Source: CAZPQV01 sp964588705 (GTDB lineage Bacteria; Bacteroidota; Bacteroidia; Flavobacteriales; Weeksellaceae). From it: a DNA stretch of 19,200 bases. Of the stretch, positions 1-6,052 are shown piece by piece. The stretch's first letter is position 1. Every line of letters begins with the position of its first letter. Position numbers and translations under genes: made by a program. The notes under the pieces are model-generated. The model was not told the origin of the DNA and searched no databases. It saw only the letters and a list, made by a program, of their open reading frames with translations. The DNA lies in assembly GCA_964588705.1 (NCBI GenBank), contig CAZPQV010000045.1, positions 1-19,200 of the forward strand. Reading direction: 5' to 3'.

Positions 1-2279
1 CGACCACCAAAGCAGTAATTGAAAATGTATATCATTCCTGGAGCGGTGAACTGTATCAGGTAAAAGATAAAACCGCAGGTAAACTATTATGGGAACTTCA
101 ACAAACCAATGCCCGAGGACAGGTCACTTTAGCTAAACTGGGAACTGCACAAATTACCAATCAATACGCAACTAATGGATTCCTGAATAACATCAACCAT
201 GCTACGACAGCCAAAACCATCTTACAGATCGGCTACACGTTTAATGCTATTAAAAACGAACTGAACAGCAGAAATACAGGCGGAGATTTTAATATTCTTG
301 AAACTTTTGAATACGACGACAACAACCGTTTGGTAAACTGGACAGATCCCGTAACCAATGCATATGCTACCGGCACCAAACGAAACATCTACGATGCCAA
401 AGGCAGGATAACCCAAAACGATCAGCTGGGCGAAATTAAGTTCGAGAGCAACCAGTTTGTGTACCGCCCTACTAAAGTATTGCTCAACCCCGTTGGACAA
501 CAAAACTTACAAAACGATCTGATACAGAAAATTGTTTATAACGAAAACAACGACCCGGTCTTTATTGATGGCAAGAAAGGGGATGTACGGTTCGAGTACG
601 GACTTTCTGAAATGAGGCAGATGGCCACTTACGGTGGTGAATTTCTTGCATCCGGAACCCATGACGGCGGCAATACCCACGGAAAGTTTACCAAATACTA
701 CAGCGAGGACGGCAGTTTTGAGGTCATAAGAAACAACCAAACCGGGCAGGAAAAACATTTAATTTATATTGGAGGCTCGCCATACGAAAGCAACATTGTT
801 TACGTTAAGAATTATACAGAGAGCAGCGGTTCTTACAAATTTTTGCACAAAGACTACCTTGGTTCAGTACTGGCGATAAGCGACGAAGCGGGTAATAAGT
901 TAGAACAGCGGCATTTTGATGCTTGGGGTTCATTAACTCACTTAAAAATCGGCAACAACGCCACCATCACCGATAAAAACCAAATACGGGATTATCTGTC
1001 TAATGGAAACTTAATAGTTGACCGAGGTTACACCAGCCACGAGCATTTTGCAGAAGTGGGCATCATCCACATGAACGGTCGCCTTTACGACCCTCTTCTA
1101 AGAAGATTTTTAAATGCGGATGAGAATATCCAAGATACTCACAATACTCAGAACTACAACAAGTATGGGTATGTGATGAATAATCCGCTGATGTATAATG
1201 ACCCGAGTGGGGAGTTCTTTATTGCCGATGATGTTATATTTTGGATATCAATGGGTGTTGCTGTACTTACCTCAGTAGGAACCGATATTTATTATAATAG
1301 ACCTATCAATTTAGGTAGTGTTTTTTCTTCCATCGTAATGACGGTTATTTCTGCTGGGGTTTCCAATGGCATTGGTTCAATCTTTAAAACAGCAACAGGT
1401 GAACTAACCAAAGTTGCCACATACCTTGGTAAAACAGGAACTTTTATAGCCAGAGCTGGGGCTCATGCTATTTCACAAGGTACATTATCTTGGATGCAGG
1501 GGGGAAATTTCTTAAGCGGAGCTTTGGCAGGAGCGTTCGCCAGCATGTCAGGTGATTTATTAGATATTGGATTTAAAAATGCTGGCGAATTTAGTGTAAT
1601 TAGGAGCAAAGGCTTCACAATGCTTACAGGTGCAGTAATGGGAGGCGTAGGTTCTCATTTAGGAGGTGGCAACTTCTGGGTCGGAGCAGGACAGGGGCTG
1701 ATTGTCGCAGGATTGAACCACGCGATGCATAAGATGGAGAATGATAGCCCTTTCGATGATGGTGGAGGAAAAGATAAAGCCAATGTATATATTGAAACCG
1801 ATGGAGTTGGTCACGTATATGTTGAAATTGATGGAACAGTTTATTCTTATGGTAGATATAATGGTAGTTATTCTCCTTCCTCTGGAAAATTCGGTCCTTA
1901 TGGAGATGGAGTTTTGTTAAGATTGGATGGAGATAATGCTACCAACTTTATTGCAGAAAGAACTGCAAAATATCCAACATCCACCTATTCTGTAGATGTA
2001 GACGGTGCAAAAGTTAAGGCATATTATAACAAATTATATAATTCAGGCAAACCCCTACAAGGAAAAGAAGGATTCTATAAATATGGAAGAGTCGTAGATA
2101 CCTATACTTTGATGGGACCAGGAGGAAATAATTGCACAACTATAACATACAAAGCACTTAATTATGGCGGAGCAAATATGGGTGCACCTCAAACACCTGC
2201 AGGAATGCTTTATAATTTTAGACAGGCGGAATATATTAGACGTGGCTATAATCCAGGCTTATGGGGACCTAAACAATAA
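1..2279 (+). CDS. RHS-repeat polymorphic toxin, C-terminal part (5' end outside window)
   Basis: The frame is open from base 3 to the TAA at 2277-2279, giving 758 residues with no start in the window. YD-type beta repeats fill the first ~330 residues. The RHS-associated core follows at residues ~340-405, with the signatures RGYTSHEHF, HMNGRLYDPLLRRFLNADE and NPLMYNDPSG. This core normally closes the shell that encloses a toxin. After it come a Gly/Ala-rich hydrophobic stretch (~405-580) and a variable C-terminal domain (~585-758). That domain has a His in GVGHVYVEIDG (H604, window numbering) and a Cys in GGNNCTTITYKAL (C711). The His-then-Cys order fits a circularly permuted papain-like (NlpC/P60, LRAT or DUF4105-type) hydrolase, but this fold is inference. 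Base composition becomes more AT-rich after the core, as is usual for exchangeable toxin tips. The product is probably exported and acts on competing cells. Repeat unit 1 begins 17 bases before the end of this gene. Confidence 0.93.
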   Translation, partial: TTKAVIENVYHSWSGELYQVKDKTAGKLLWELQQTNARGQVTLAKLGTAQITNQYATNGFLNNINHATTAKTILQIGYTFNAIKNELNSRNTGGDFNILETFEYDDNNRLVNWTDPVTNAYATGTKRNIYDAKGRITQNDQLGEIKFESNQFVYRPTKVLLNPVGQQNLQNDLIQKIVYNENNDPVFIDGKKGDVRFEYGLSEMRQMATYGGEFLASGTHDGGNTHGKFTKYYSEDGSFEVIRNNQTGQEKHLIYIGGSPYESNIVYVKNYTESSGSYKFLHKDYLGSVLAISDEAGNKLEQRHFDAWGSLTHLKIGNNATITDKNQIRDYLSNGNLIVDRGYTSHEHFAEVGIIHMNGRLYDPLLRRFLNADENIQDTHNTQNYNKYGYVMNNPLMYNDPSGEFFIADDVIFWISMGVAVLTSVGTDIYYNRPINLGSVFSSIVMTVISAGVSNGIGSIFKTATGELTKVATYLGKTGTFIARAGAHAISQGTLSWMQGGNFLSGALAGAFASMSGDLLDIGFKNAGEFSVIRSKGFTMLTGAVMGGVGSHLGGGNFWVGAGQGLIVAGLNHAMHKMENDSPFDDGGGKDKANVYIETDGVGHVYVEIDGTVYSYGRYNGSYSPSSGKFGPYGDGVLLRLDGDNATNFIAERTAKYPTSTYSVDVDGAKVKAYYNKLYNSGKPLQGKEGFYKYGRVVDTYTLMGPGGNNCTTITYKALNYGGANMGAPQTPAGMLYNFRQAEYIRRGYNPGLWGPKQ

Positions 2280-2283
2280 AAAT

Positions 2284-2529
2284 ATGAAAATAAGAATCAT
2301 TATTATGGCTATATTATTTCTTTCATTAATAGGATCGGGTTTGAAGTATCTTGATTTATGTGTTTCGGAAAAATATGAAACTCAATTAGAAGGATTGAAG
2401 CCTACCGAAAAACAGATTAAAGAGGCGGAAGATTTAAAAAGGAAAATAGGAAGAGACAAGAAAATTGCACTTGCTATAATTGCGGTATCATTACTTGCAA
2501 TTTATCCTGCTTCTTTAATAAAGAAATAA
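2284..2529 (+). CDS. Small two-helix membrane protein, candidate RHS immunity protein
   Basis: The gene encodes 81 residues and its ATG lies 4 bases after the RHS stop codon, so the two are very probably co-transcribed. A hydrophobic segment at residues ~4-20 and another at ~59-76 flank a charged loop rich in Lys and Glu (EKYETQLEGLKPTEKQIKEAEDLKRKIGRDKK). That layout predicts two membrane helices joined by a soluble hairpin. A longer in-frame start at 2164 would overlap the RHS gene by more than 100 bases and is unlikely. No family was recognised. Being small, membrane-bound and immediately downstream of a polymorphic toxin, it is a natural immunity candidate, but this rests on position alone. 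The strong terminator just downstream ends the unit. An identical second copy at 9940 has no RHS gene beside it. Confidence 0.75.
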   Translation: MKIRIIIMAILFLSLIGSGLKYLDLCVSEKYETQLEGLKPTEKQIKEAEDLKRKIGRDKKIALAIIAVSLLAIYPASLIKK

Positions 2530-2541
2530 TAAAAAACATCC

Positions 2542-2575
2542 AAAACCCACCGCAGTTGCGGTGGGTTTTATTTTA
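2542..2575 (+). terminator. Rho-independent terminator after RHS/immunity genes
   Basis: ACCCACCGCA pairs with TGCGGTGGGT around a tiny GT (or AGTT) loop, and A and T runs extend the stem to about 13 bp before TTTTATTTT. It lies 13 bases past the stop of the small membrane protein and separates it from the convergent mobilisation operon. Reverse-strand transcription would meet a shorter T run, so it may also work partly in that direction. Confidence 0.9.
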
Positions 2576-2695
2576 TAGCACGGCAACATTTTTCTGAAAG
2601 AAGTCTTGATAATAAAAACTACTCTTTGTCATCGCTGTACAATTCAGCAATACTGCGAAATCAAATCCATTCTACAAAAATAGACAATATGCCAA

Positions 2696-3391
2696 TTATT
2701 CTTTCACGACCTTATCACTATCAATGCTTTTATATATGGCTTTTCCTTGATTACTTTTAACCATCCCTTTTCGATAATTTATCAGTGCTTTTCCTGCATT
2801 ATCATTATCCTTTACAAAATTCTGAATGATAATTCTTTCGTTAATAAGAGCATTCCATTCGTCATCATCAACAAGTCTTTTATTTTGTGAATTCCAATTA
2901 TTTATCATTTCCTCTCTAAGCTCTCCTTTGCTTTTCACACTCTCAGAAAAAAAGCGAACGGCTAAAAATCCCGTTAACCCTGCTGTTAGTAAAGATATTC
3001 CGGCAATGATAATCGGCAATTTCCAGTAGTTTCTAAAAATACTTTCAACCTTGCTCAGCAAGCTTTTGTCTTTCTCTGTGAGCTTCAACTCTACTTTCTG
3101 AAACTTTCCCAGTTCGGTGTCAAAAATTTTCTGTGTTTTATCCTGGTTCTCCTGGTTCTTTTTTTCCAGTTCTGTAGATATACTTTTGCTCAAATTCTCA
3201 ACGGCTGCACTTTCTTTATTCAGCTGCTTTTCTTTCTCCGAAAAACGCAAGAGGATCTGCTCCTGGTTCTGAGAGAATTTACCTAGCTGTCCTTTGATTT
3301 CATTATTTCCCGAAATAATATCTTCGAGTGCCTTCAATAAAGCATTCTTTGGTTCTTCCGGATTTGGTTTGAGATTAGAATTTTCTTCCAT
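2696..3391 (-). CDS. Coiled-coil membrane protein of the mobilisation operon
   Basis: The protein has 231 residues. Residues ~30-118 are highly charged and rich in Gln, Glu and Lys, as in a long coiled coil. One clear membrane helix follows at ~125-147 (KLPIIIAGISLLTAGLTGFLAVRF), then a polar tail of ~84 residues. The start at 3391 overlaps the relaxase stop (3375) by 17 bases, so the two are translationally coupled, and this is the last gene of the leftward mob operon. A membrane-anchored coiled-coil protein encoded next to a relaxase could link the relaxosome to the membrane or to a helper conjugation system, as small accessory Mob proteins of other mobilisable plasmids are thought to do. 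That role is inferred from context and no named family was recognised. Confidence 0.8.
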   Translation of the reverse strand: MEENSNLKPNPEEPKNALLKALEDIISGNNEIKGQLGKFSQNQEQILLRFSEKEKQLNKESAAVENLSKSISTELEKKNQENQDKTQKIFDTELGKFQKVELKLTEKDKSLLSKVESIFRNYWKLPIIIAGISLLTAGLTGFLAVRFFSESVKSKGELREEMINNWNSQNKRLVDDDEWNALINERIIIQNFVKDNDNAGKALINYRKGMVKSNQGKAIYKSIDSDKVVKE

Positions 3392-4226
3392 AGGATTGTG
3401 ATTTTTTTTGTTCTAATTTTTGGTTGTTCTGCAGCTGCTTATCGATATCCTTAACATTTAACTTCCGGTCGATTTCTGAAAGTTTGTAACCGGGTTTTGT
3501 AAATTTCTTTTCTTTGGCACTGATAAAGGATTCTTTTTGAATCTGTTTTTTTTCCTTCAGCATTTGAGCGGTCTTTTTTTCTTTTTCTTCTCTTCTCAAC
3601 AGTTCTTCCCATTGGACAATCCTTAGTCCGTTCAGCCCTTTTTCATTAGTGGACAGTTCCAGAGCATAACCCTGTTCTTTCATCCTGTCTTTTACTTGGT
3701 TCCAGCTGCTTGATTTTTCAATGGAAAGGGTAAGAGCTGCTTTCATCAAATTTTTCTTTTCCTGAGCAATTTCGTGCGCGGTTTTCCATCCTCTTTCTCG
3801 ACTGATGGCTTCCATTGCCTTCCCTGATCGTTCGCCTATAAAGCTGTCATCAATGGTATTTTTGCCGGCAAAATCTATCCGGTTAACATTGATGTGCATA
3901 TGAGGATGGGCGGTGTTCTCGTGCAATACGCTATACCATTGGTTTTCATTGTAACCCATCTTTTCGCTGTAGTCTTTGGCCAGTTGCTTCCAGTCTTCTA
4001 CAGTAAAGTTCCGGGTGTATTGTTCCGGCGGGCTGACCATATTCTCTACAAATGGTTTTTTGGTTCTTTTATTTAAACCTGCTATTTCCTGCATTTCTTC
4101 CCATCGCTCCTGGGCAGTCTCACCAAACATATTATTCTGACAGATAAAGGTGGATTCCTTAATATCCTGCTCTTTGTAGTTTGCAGACTGCAAACTGCCT
4201 TTTACGGATTTCGCTTTGGCACTCAT
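3375..4226 (-). CDS. MOBP-like relaxase (mobilisation nuclease)
   Basis: This is the relaxase that would nick oriT and lead the DNA strand into a recipient. With the start at 4226 it has 283 residues. The N-terminus MSAKAKSVKGSLQSANYK places a likely catalytic Tyr at 17. Residues 102-115 read HENTAHPHMHINVN, which fits the MOBP motif III pattern HxDxxxPHxHxxxN with Asn for Asp; H102, H109 and H111 would bind the metal. The C-terminal third is Lys/Glu-rich and probably helical. An in-frame ATG at 4301 would add 25 residues, but 4226 is preferred because its ATG overlaps the upstream stop as ATGA and gives the usual relaxase N-terminus. No coupling protein or type IV secretion gene is visible, so the element should be mobilisable rather than self-transmissible. 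Confidence 0.9.
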   Translation of the reverse strand: MSAKAKSVKGSLQSANYKEQDIKESTFICQNNMFGETAQERWEEMQEIAGLNKRTKKPFVENMVSPPEQYTRNFTVEDWKQLAKDYSEKMGYNENQWYSVLHENTAHPHMHINVNRIDFAGKNTIDDSFIGERSGKAMEAISRERGWKTAHEIAQEKKNLMKAALTLSIEKSSSWNQVKDRMKEQGYALELSTNEKGLNGLRIVQWEELLRREEKEKKTAQMLKEKKQIQKESFISAKEKKFTKPGYKLSEIDRKLNVKDIDKQLQNNQKLEQKKSQSYGRKF

Positions 4227-4657
4227 CGCATATTTTTTTTGATAAGCTGGATAACTTCCGTAAGTTCTTTTTTGAAATGTTCCTTCTCGTTTTCGTTCCA
4301 AATATCTTTCCGGAAGATGTTGGCAATTCTTTTAAAATTGGTGTGGTATTCAGAGAGCATTTTATTACGTTCCGCATCTGGCATAACCACGCCCATGATA
4401 CACCTGCGAAAGTATTCCGATTCACTCACTCCCCACGCTTCAGAAACCTCCGTAATGTGTTTTTGCTCGATTTCATTTATTCTAAAAAATTTCTTGATTT
4501 CCCGCTTTTTTGTCAATACGGGGCGCCCTCCTTTTTTTCCGCCTTCGGCTCTTTTTCTTCGTATTTCTTCTTTCCGCTCTTTCTGCTGCATCTCTCCGGA
4601 AAGTTGGGTGAGTTCTCGAAGTAGGGATTCGTTGAAACTGATATTGTCGTTGTTCAT
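4223..4657 (-). CDS. MobC-like ribbon-helix-helix mobilisation accessory protein
   Basis: The protein has 144 residues and is the first gene of the leftward mob operon. A basic N-terminal region (KERKEEIRRKRAEGGKKGGRP) precedes a segment of the form FRINEIEQKHITEVSEAWGV followed by SESEYFRRCIMG. This is a typical ribbon-helix-helix arrangement as found in MobC-family and Bacteroidota MobA-type accessory proteins, which bind oriT and help open it for the relaxase. A helical C-terminus (NFKRIANIFRKDIW, then VIQLIKKNMR) follows. The stop shares an ATGA overlap with the relaxase start, so translation is coupled. The gene starts about 65 bases from the candidate oriT inverted repeat, the usual position for such a DNA-binding partner. 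The family assignment is fairly sure; the exact name varies between plasmids. Confidence 0.85.
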   Translation of the reverse strand: MNNDNISFNESLLRELTQLSGEMQQKERKEEIRRKRAEGGKKGGRPVLTKKREIKKFFRINEIEQKHITEVSEAWGVSESEYFRRCIMGVVMPDAERNKMLSEYHTNFKRIANIFRKDIWNENEKEHFKKELTEVIQLIKKNMR

Positions 4658-4723
4658 TTCTGTAAGATTTATGCAGAGAAAAAACCAAAGTTTTTTCGAC
4701 CGTCTGCGACGTTAGGAGCAGAC

Positions 4724-4782
4724 CAAGAAGGGGAAAAAGACAACAAATACCGGAGGTTTTGTCTGTCTTTTCCCACTTCTTG
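4724..4782. repeat. Imperfect inverted repeat, candidate oriT
   Basis: The left arm, from CAAGAAGGGGAAAAAGACA (4724-4742) on through 4747, pairs with a right arm at 4758-4782 that reads CAAGAAGTGGGAAAAGACA at its start in reverse complement. The arms are ~24 nt with two one-base offsets and a spacer of TACCGGAGGT. The repeat sits upstream of the mob operon, where the relaxase and RHH protein would bind. Assignment as oriT is positional inference. Confidence 0.5.
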
Positions 4783-4821
4783 ACCTAAAAACCGTAACCA
4801 TTAATACTCTAAATTTAAGAT

Positions 4822-4899
4822 GTAAATCTGAACCAGCCAAGTAAAACTTGAAAAATCTGTAAATAATCTGAAACTGCTGTAAAAAAACTTGAGAGAATA
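4822..4899. repeat. Degenerate ~19-bp repeats headed GTAAA
   Basis: Four units begin with GTAAA at 4822, 4841, 4859 and 4879 (spacing 19, 18 and 20), and each contains CTGAA or CTTGA a few bases on. They are weakly conserved and A-rich. They could be binding sites for the Mob or RHH proteins, or chance structure. Confidence 0.35.
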
Positions 4900-5097
4900 A
4901 TTAAGATCTTTAAGAAATGAAACATCGGTAAACCATCTGAGAGCAGCAAAAAAAGAGGCTCTAAAAACCTGAATGTTGATAAGAGAACCTGGCTTCCGGA
5001 AAATCTAAACATCTTCAAAATACTCAAAACTGAAAATGCAAGTAAAACACTAAAAAACTATCAATAATAAATATACAATTTTATTAAAAAATAGCAC

Positions 5098-5124
5098 TAT
5101 ATTTGCATTACAAATGATATCATT
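5098..5124 (+). promoter_or_regulatory. Toxin-antitoxin promoter (-7 box) and palindromic operator
   Basis: TATATTTG at 5098-5105 matches the Bacteroidota -7 consensus TAnnTTTG. A perfect 12-bp palindrome, AATGATATCATT, occupies 5113-5124 and abuts the antitoxin ATG at 5125. It thus covers the expected transcription start and the ribosome landing site. RHH antitoxins usually repress their own operon at such palindromes, so this is the probable autoregulatory operator. No clear -33 box was seen. Confidence 0.65.
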
Positions 5125-5382
5125 ATGAATACAATTAATATCAGTAAAAAATCGACTTCGCTGCGGCTTAATTCCGGGCTCTATGCTCACATTGAAAAAC
5201 TGGCCAAAAAAAATAACAGAAGTATCAATAATTATATCGAAACGCTGCTGTTTGATGCCGTAGGATATCACGAGCCTAATAAAGTCACCAAACAGGCTAT
5301 AAAGGAAATTGAAACGGAAAAGAAATCTCTGAAGAGATATTCCAATGTAGAGGATCTGTTTAAAGATTTGGAAAATGAGTAA
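5125..5382 (+). CDS. CopG/RHH-type antitoxin
   Basis: The protein has 85 residues. Residues ~8-46 (KKSTSLRLNSGLYAHIEKLA and on through NNYIETLLFDAVGY) have the beta-strand, helix, helix pattern of a ribbon-helix-helix DNA-binding fold. A charged linker and a tail ending KRYSNVEDLFKDLENE follow and probably wrap the toxin. The toxin gene begins 8 bases before this stop codon, so the two are translationally coupled in the antitoxin-first order of relBE-like systems. The antitoxin should neutralise the YafQ-like nuclease and repress its own promoter at the adjacent palindrome. On a plasmid the pair would stabilise inheritance by killing or arresting cells that lose it. Confidence 0.88.
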   Translation: MNTINISKKSTSLRLNSGLYAHIEKLAKKNNRSINNYIETLLFDAVGYHEPNKVTKQAIKEIETEKKSLKRYSNVEDLFKDLENE

Positions 5383-5662
5383 ATATCAGATCTTATTTTC
5401 TTCACAGTTCAAAAAAGATTTTAAAAAATATCTGAAGCAGTCAAAAGAAAAACTGGCCATTCAGGATGTGATCACTACCCTGGCTAATGAAGGTTATTTA
5501 GGAATACCGGAAAGTATGGTTCCTCACAAACTCAAAGGAAATTATAAAGGTTACTGGGAATGTCACGTTAAGCCGGATATCTTGCTAATATGGAAGCAGC
5601 TCGAAGAACCTGATAACGAAGTTGCATTGGCAAGGGTCGGAAGTCACTCAGATTTATTTTAG
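5375..5662 (+). CDS. YafQ-family (RelE superfamily) mRNA interferase toxin
   Basis: This 95-residue protein is close to the usual YafQ length. It has the family layout: the helical N-terminus SSQFKKDFKKYLKQ, then PHKLKGNYKGYWECHVKPD with H51, H64 and D68, and the terminal SHSDLF with H91 and F95. These correspond well to the E. coli YafQ active-site residues (His50, His63, Asp67, His87 and Phe91). Family members cut mRNA in the ribosome A site. All key residues are present, so it is likely active. The start overlaps the antitoxin by 8 bases. With both tandem units intact, the replicon carries two copies of the complete pair. Confidence 0.92.
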   Translation: MSKYQILFSSQFKKDFKKYLKQSKEKLAIQDVITTLANEGYLGIPESMVPHKLKGNYKGYWECHVKPDILLIWKQLEEPDNEVALARVGSHSDLF

Positions 5663-5909
5663 TAAATAATTGAAAATCAATTGTTTAAAATTTTACTATG
5701 CGTTGCATAGCGTTGCTTCTTTGAATTTATGTTCCTTTAATTTTTTTGTTTTGTTTTTTTTCTGACATAATGTCATATGTTATTAAAAATCAAGTAATTG
5801 AACTTATTAACATTAAACTTATTTATTTACTTTTAAAAACAATATTACTATAAACAAGTATTACCAAATCCCGCAAACAATTGTAAATCTGTACTTTGCG
5901 TGCTATTCG

Positions 5910-5993
5910 TGTAACTTTTTGAATACCTTTTTTTGTGTATTTGTAACTTTTTGAATACCTTTTTTGTAACTTTTTGAATACCTTTTGTAACTT
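5910..5993 (+). repeat. Iterons: three full copies and one partial
   Basis: TGTAACTTTTTGAATACC followed by TTTT occurs at 5910-5931, 5942-5963 and 5965-5986. A partial copy, TGTAACTT, lies at 5986-5993. Spacing between starts is 32, 23 and 21 bases, so copies 2 to 4 sit about two helical turns apart. These are the presumed Rep-binding iterons of the origin. The same TGTAACTT head appears inverted twice around the rep promoter. Confidence 0.85.
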
Positions 5994-6004
5994 GCGCATC
6001 TATT

Positions 6005-6042
6005 AAGTTACATTTGTGTATATTTGTATTCATAAAGTTACA
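6005..6042 (+). promoter_or_regulatory. rep promoter flanked by inverted half-iterons
   Basis: TATATTTG at 6019-6026 fits the Bacteroidota -7 box and lies 26 bases before the preferred rep start. AAGTTACA, the reverse complement of the iteron head, occurs at 6005-6012 and 6035-6042, bracketing the box. In other iteron plasmids the initiator represses its own gene by binding inverted iteron halves over its promoter, and this arrangement suggests the same. Confidence 0.7.
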
Positions 6043-6052
6043 ATGTTTTGTT

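Larger units (their letters stand above)
4658..5097. other. Non-coding mob/TA divergence region with candidate oriT
   Basis: This ~440-bp stretch between the divergent mob operon and toxin-antitoxin operon has no convincing gene. It holds a 6-bp inverted repeat (GTCTGC at 4702-4707, GCAGAC at 4718-4723), a long imperfect inverted repeat at 4724-4782, a set of degenerate GTAAA-headed repeats (4822 to ~4899), and then ~180 bp of A-rich sequence with no recognised signal. oriT normally lies here, beside the relaxosome genes. No classical nic sequence was recognised. Confidence 0.55.
5663..6052 (+). other. Origin of replication region (iteron-type oriV)
   Basis: This 390-bp AT-rich non-coding stretch precedes rep. 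In order it holds an AATTGA/TCAATT inverted repeat (5668-5682), CTATGC-GTT-GCATAG (5696-5710) with GCGTTGC repeated directly at 5700 and 5710, long T runs, the palindrome TGACAT-A-ATGTCA (5763-5775), a very AT-rich segment (5776-5860) that could be the unwinding element, and then the iterons and rep promoter. Direct repeats plus an AT-rich tract next to a Rep_3 gene are the usual make-up of iteron plasmids. No clear DnaA box was seen. Confidence 0.75.

Noticed and set aside
222..758. Two leftward ORFs (93 and 83 codons) inside the RHS gene
   Set aside because: They lie opposite clear RHS repeat coding sequence, have no domain and show no promoter; treated as shadows.
4227..4301. Longer relaxase start at 4301
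   Set aside because: It would put 25 extra residues before the usual relaxase N-terminus and lie deep inside the upstream gene; the ATGA overlap at 4226 is a better start.
4181..4715. Overlapping plus-strand ORFs of 147 and 158 codons opposite the MobC-like gene
   Set aside because: They are antisense shadows of the MobC-like and relaxase genes; composition is rich in Ser, Phe and Arg with no recognisable domain. The same holds for the unit 2 copies at 11837-12371.
4815..5027. Leftward 70-codon ORF in the mob/TA gap
   Set aside because: It coincides with the A-rich repeat region, and its Phe/Leu/Ser-rich product reflects low complexity. No start signal or homologous feature seen.
5910..5993. 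CRISPR-like repeat array
   Set aside because: Only three full copies with spacers of 1-10 bases, next to a rep gene; these are iterons.
6014..6052. Longer rep start at 6014
   Set aside because: It lies upstream of the TATATTTG box and among half-iterons, and the extra 13 residues do not resemble the family N-terminus.
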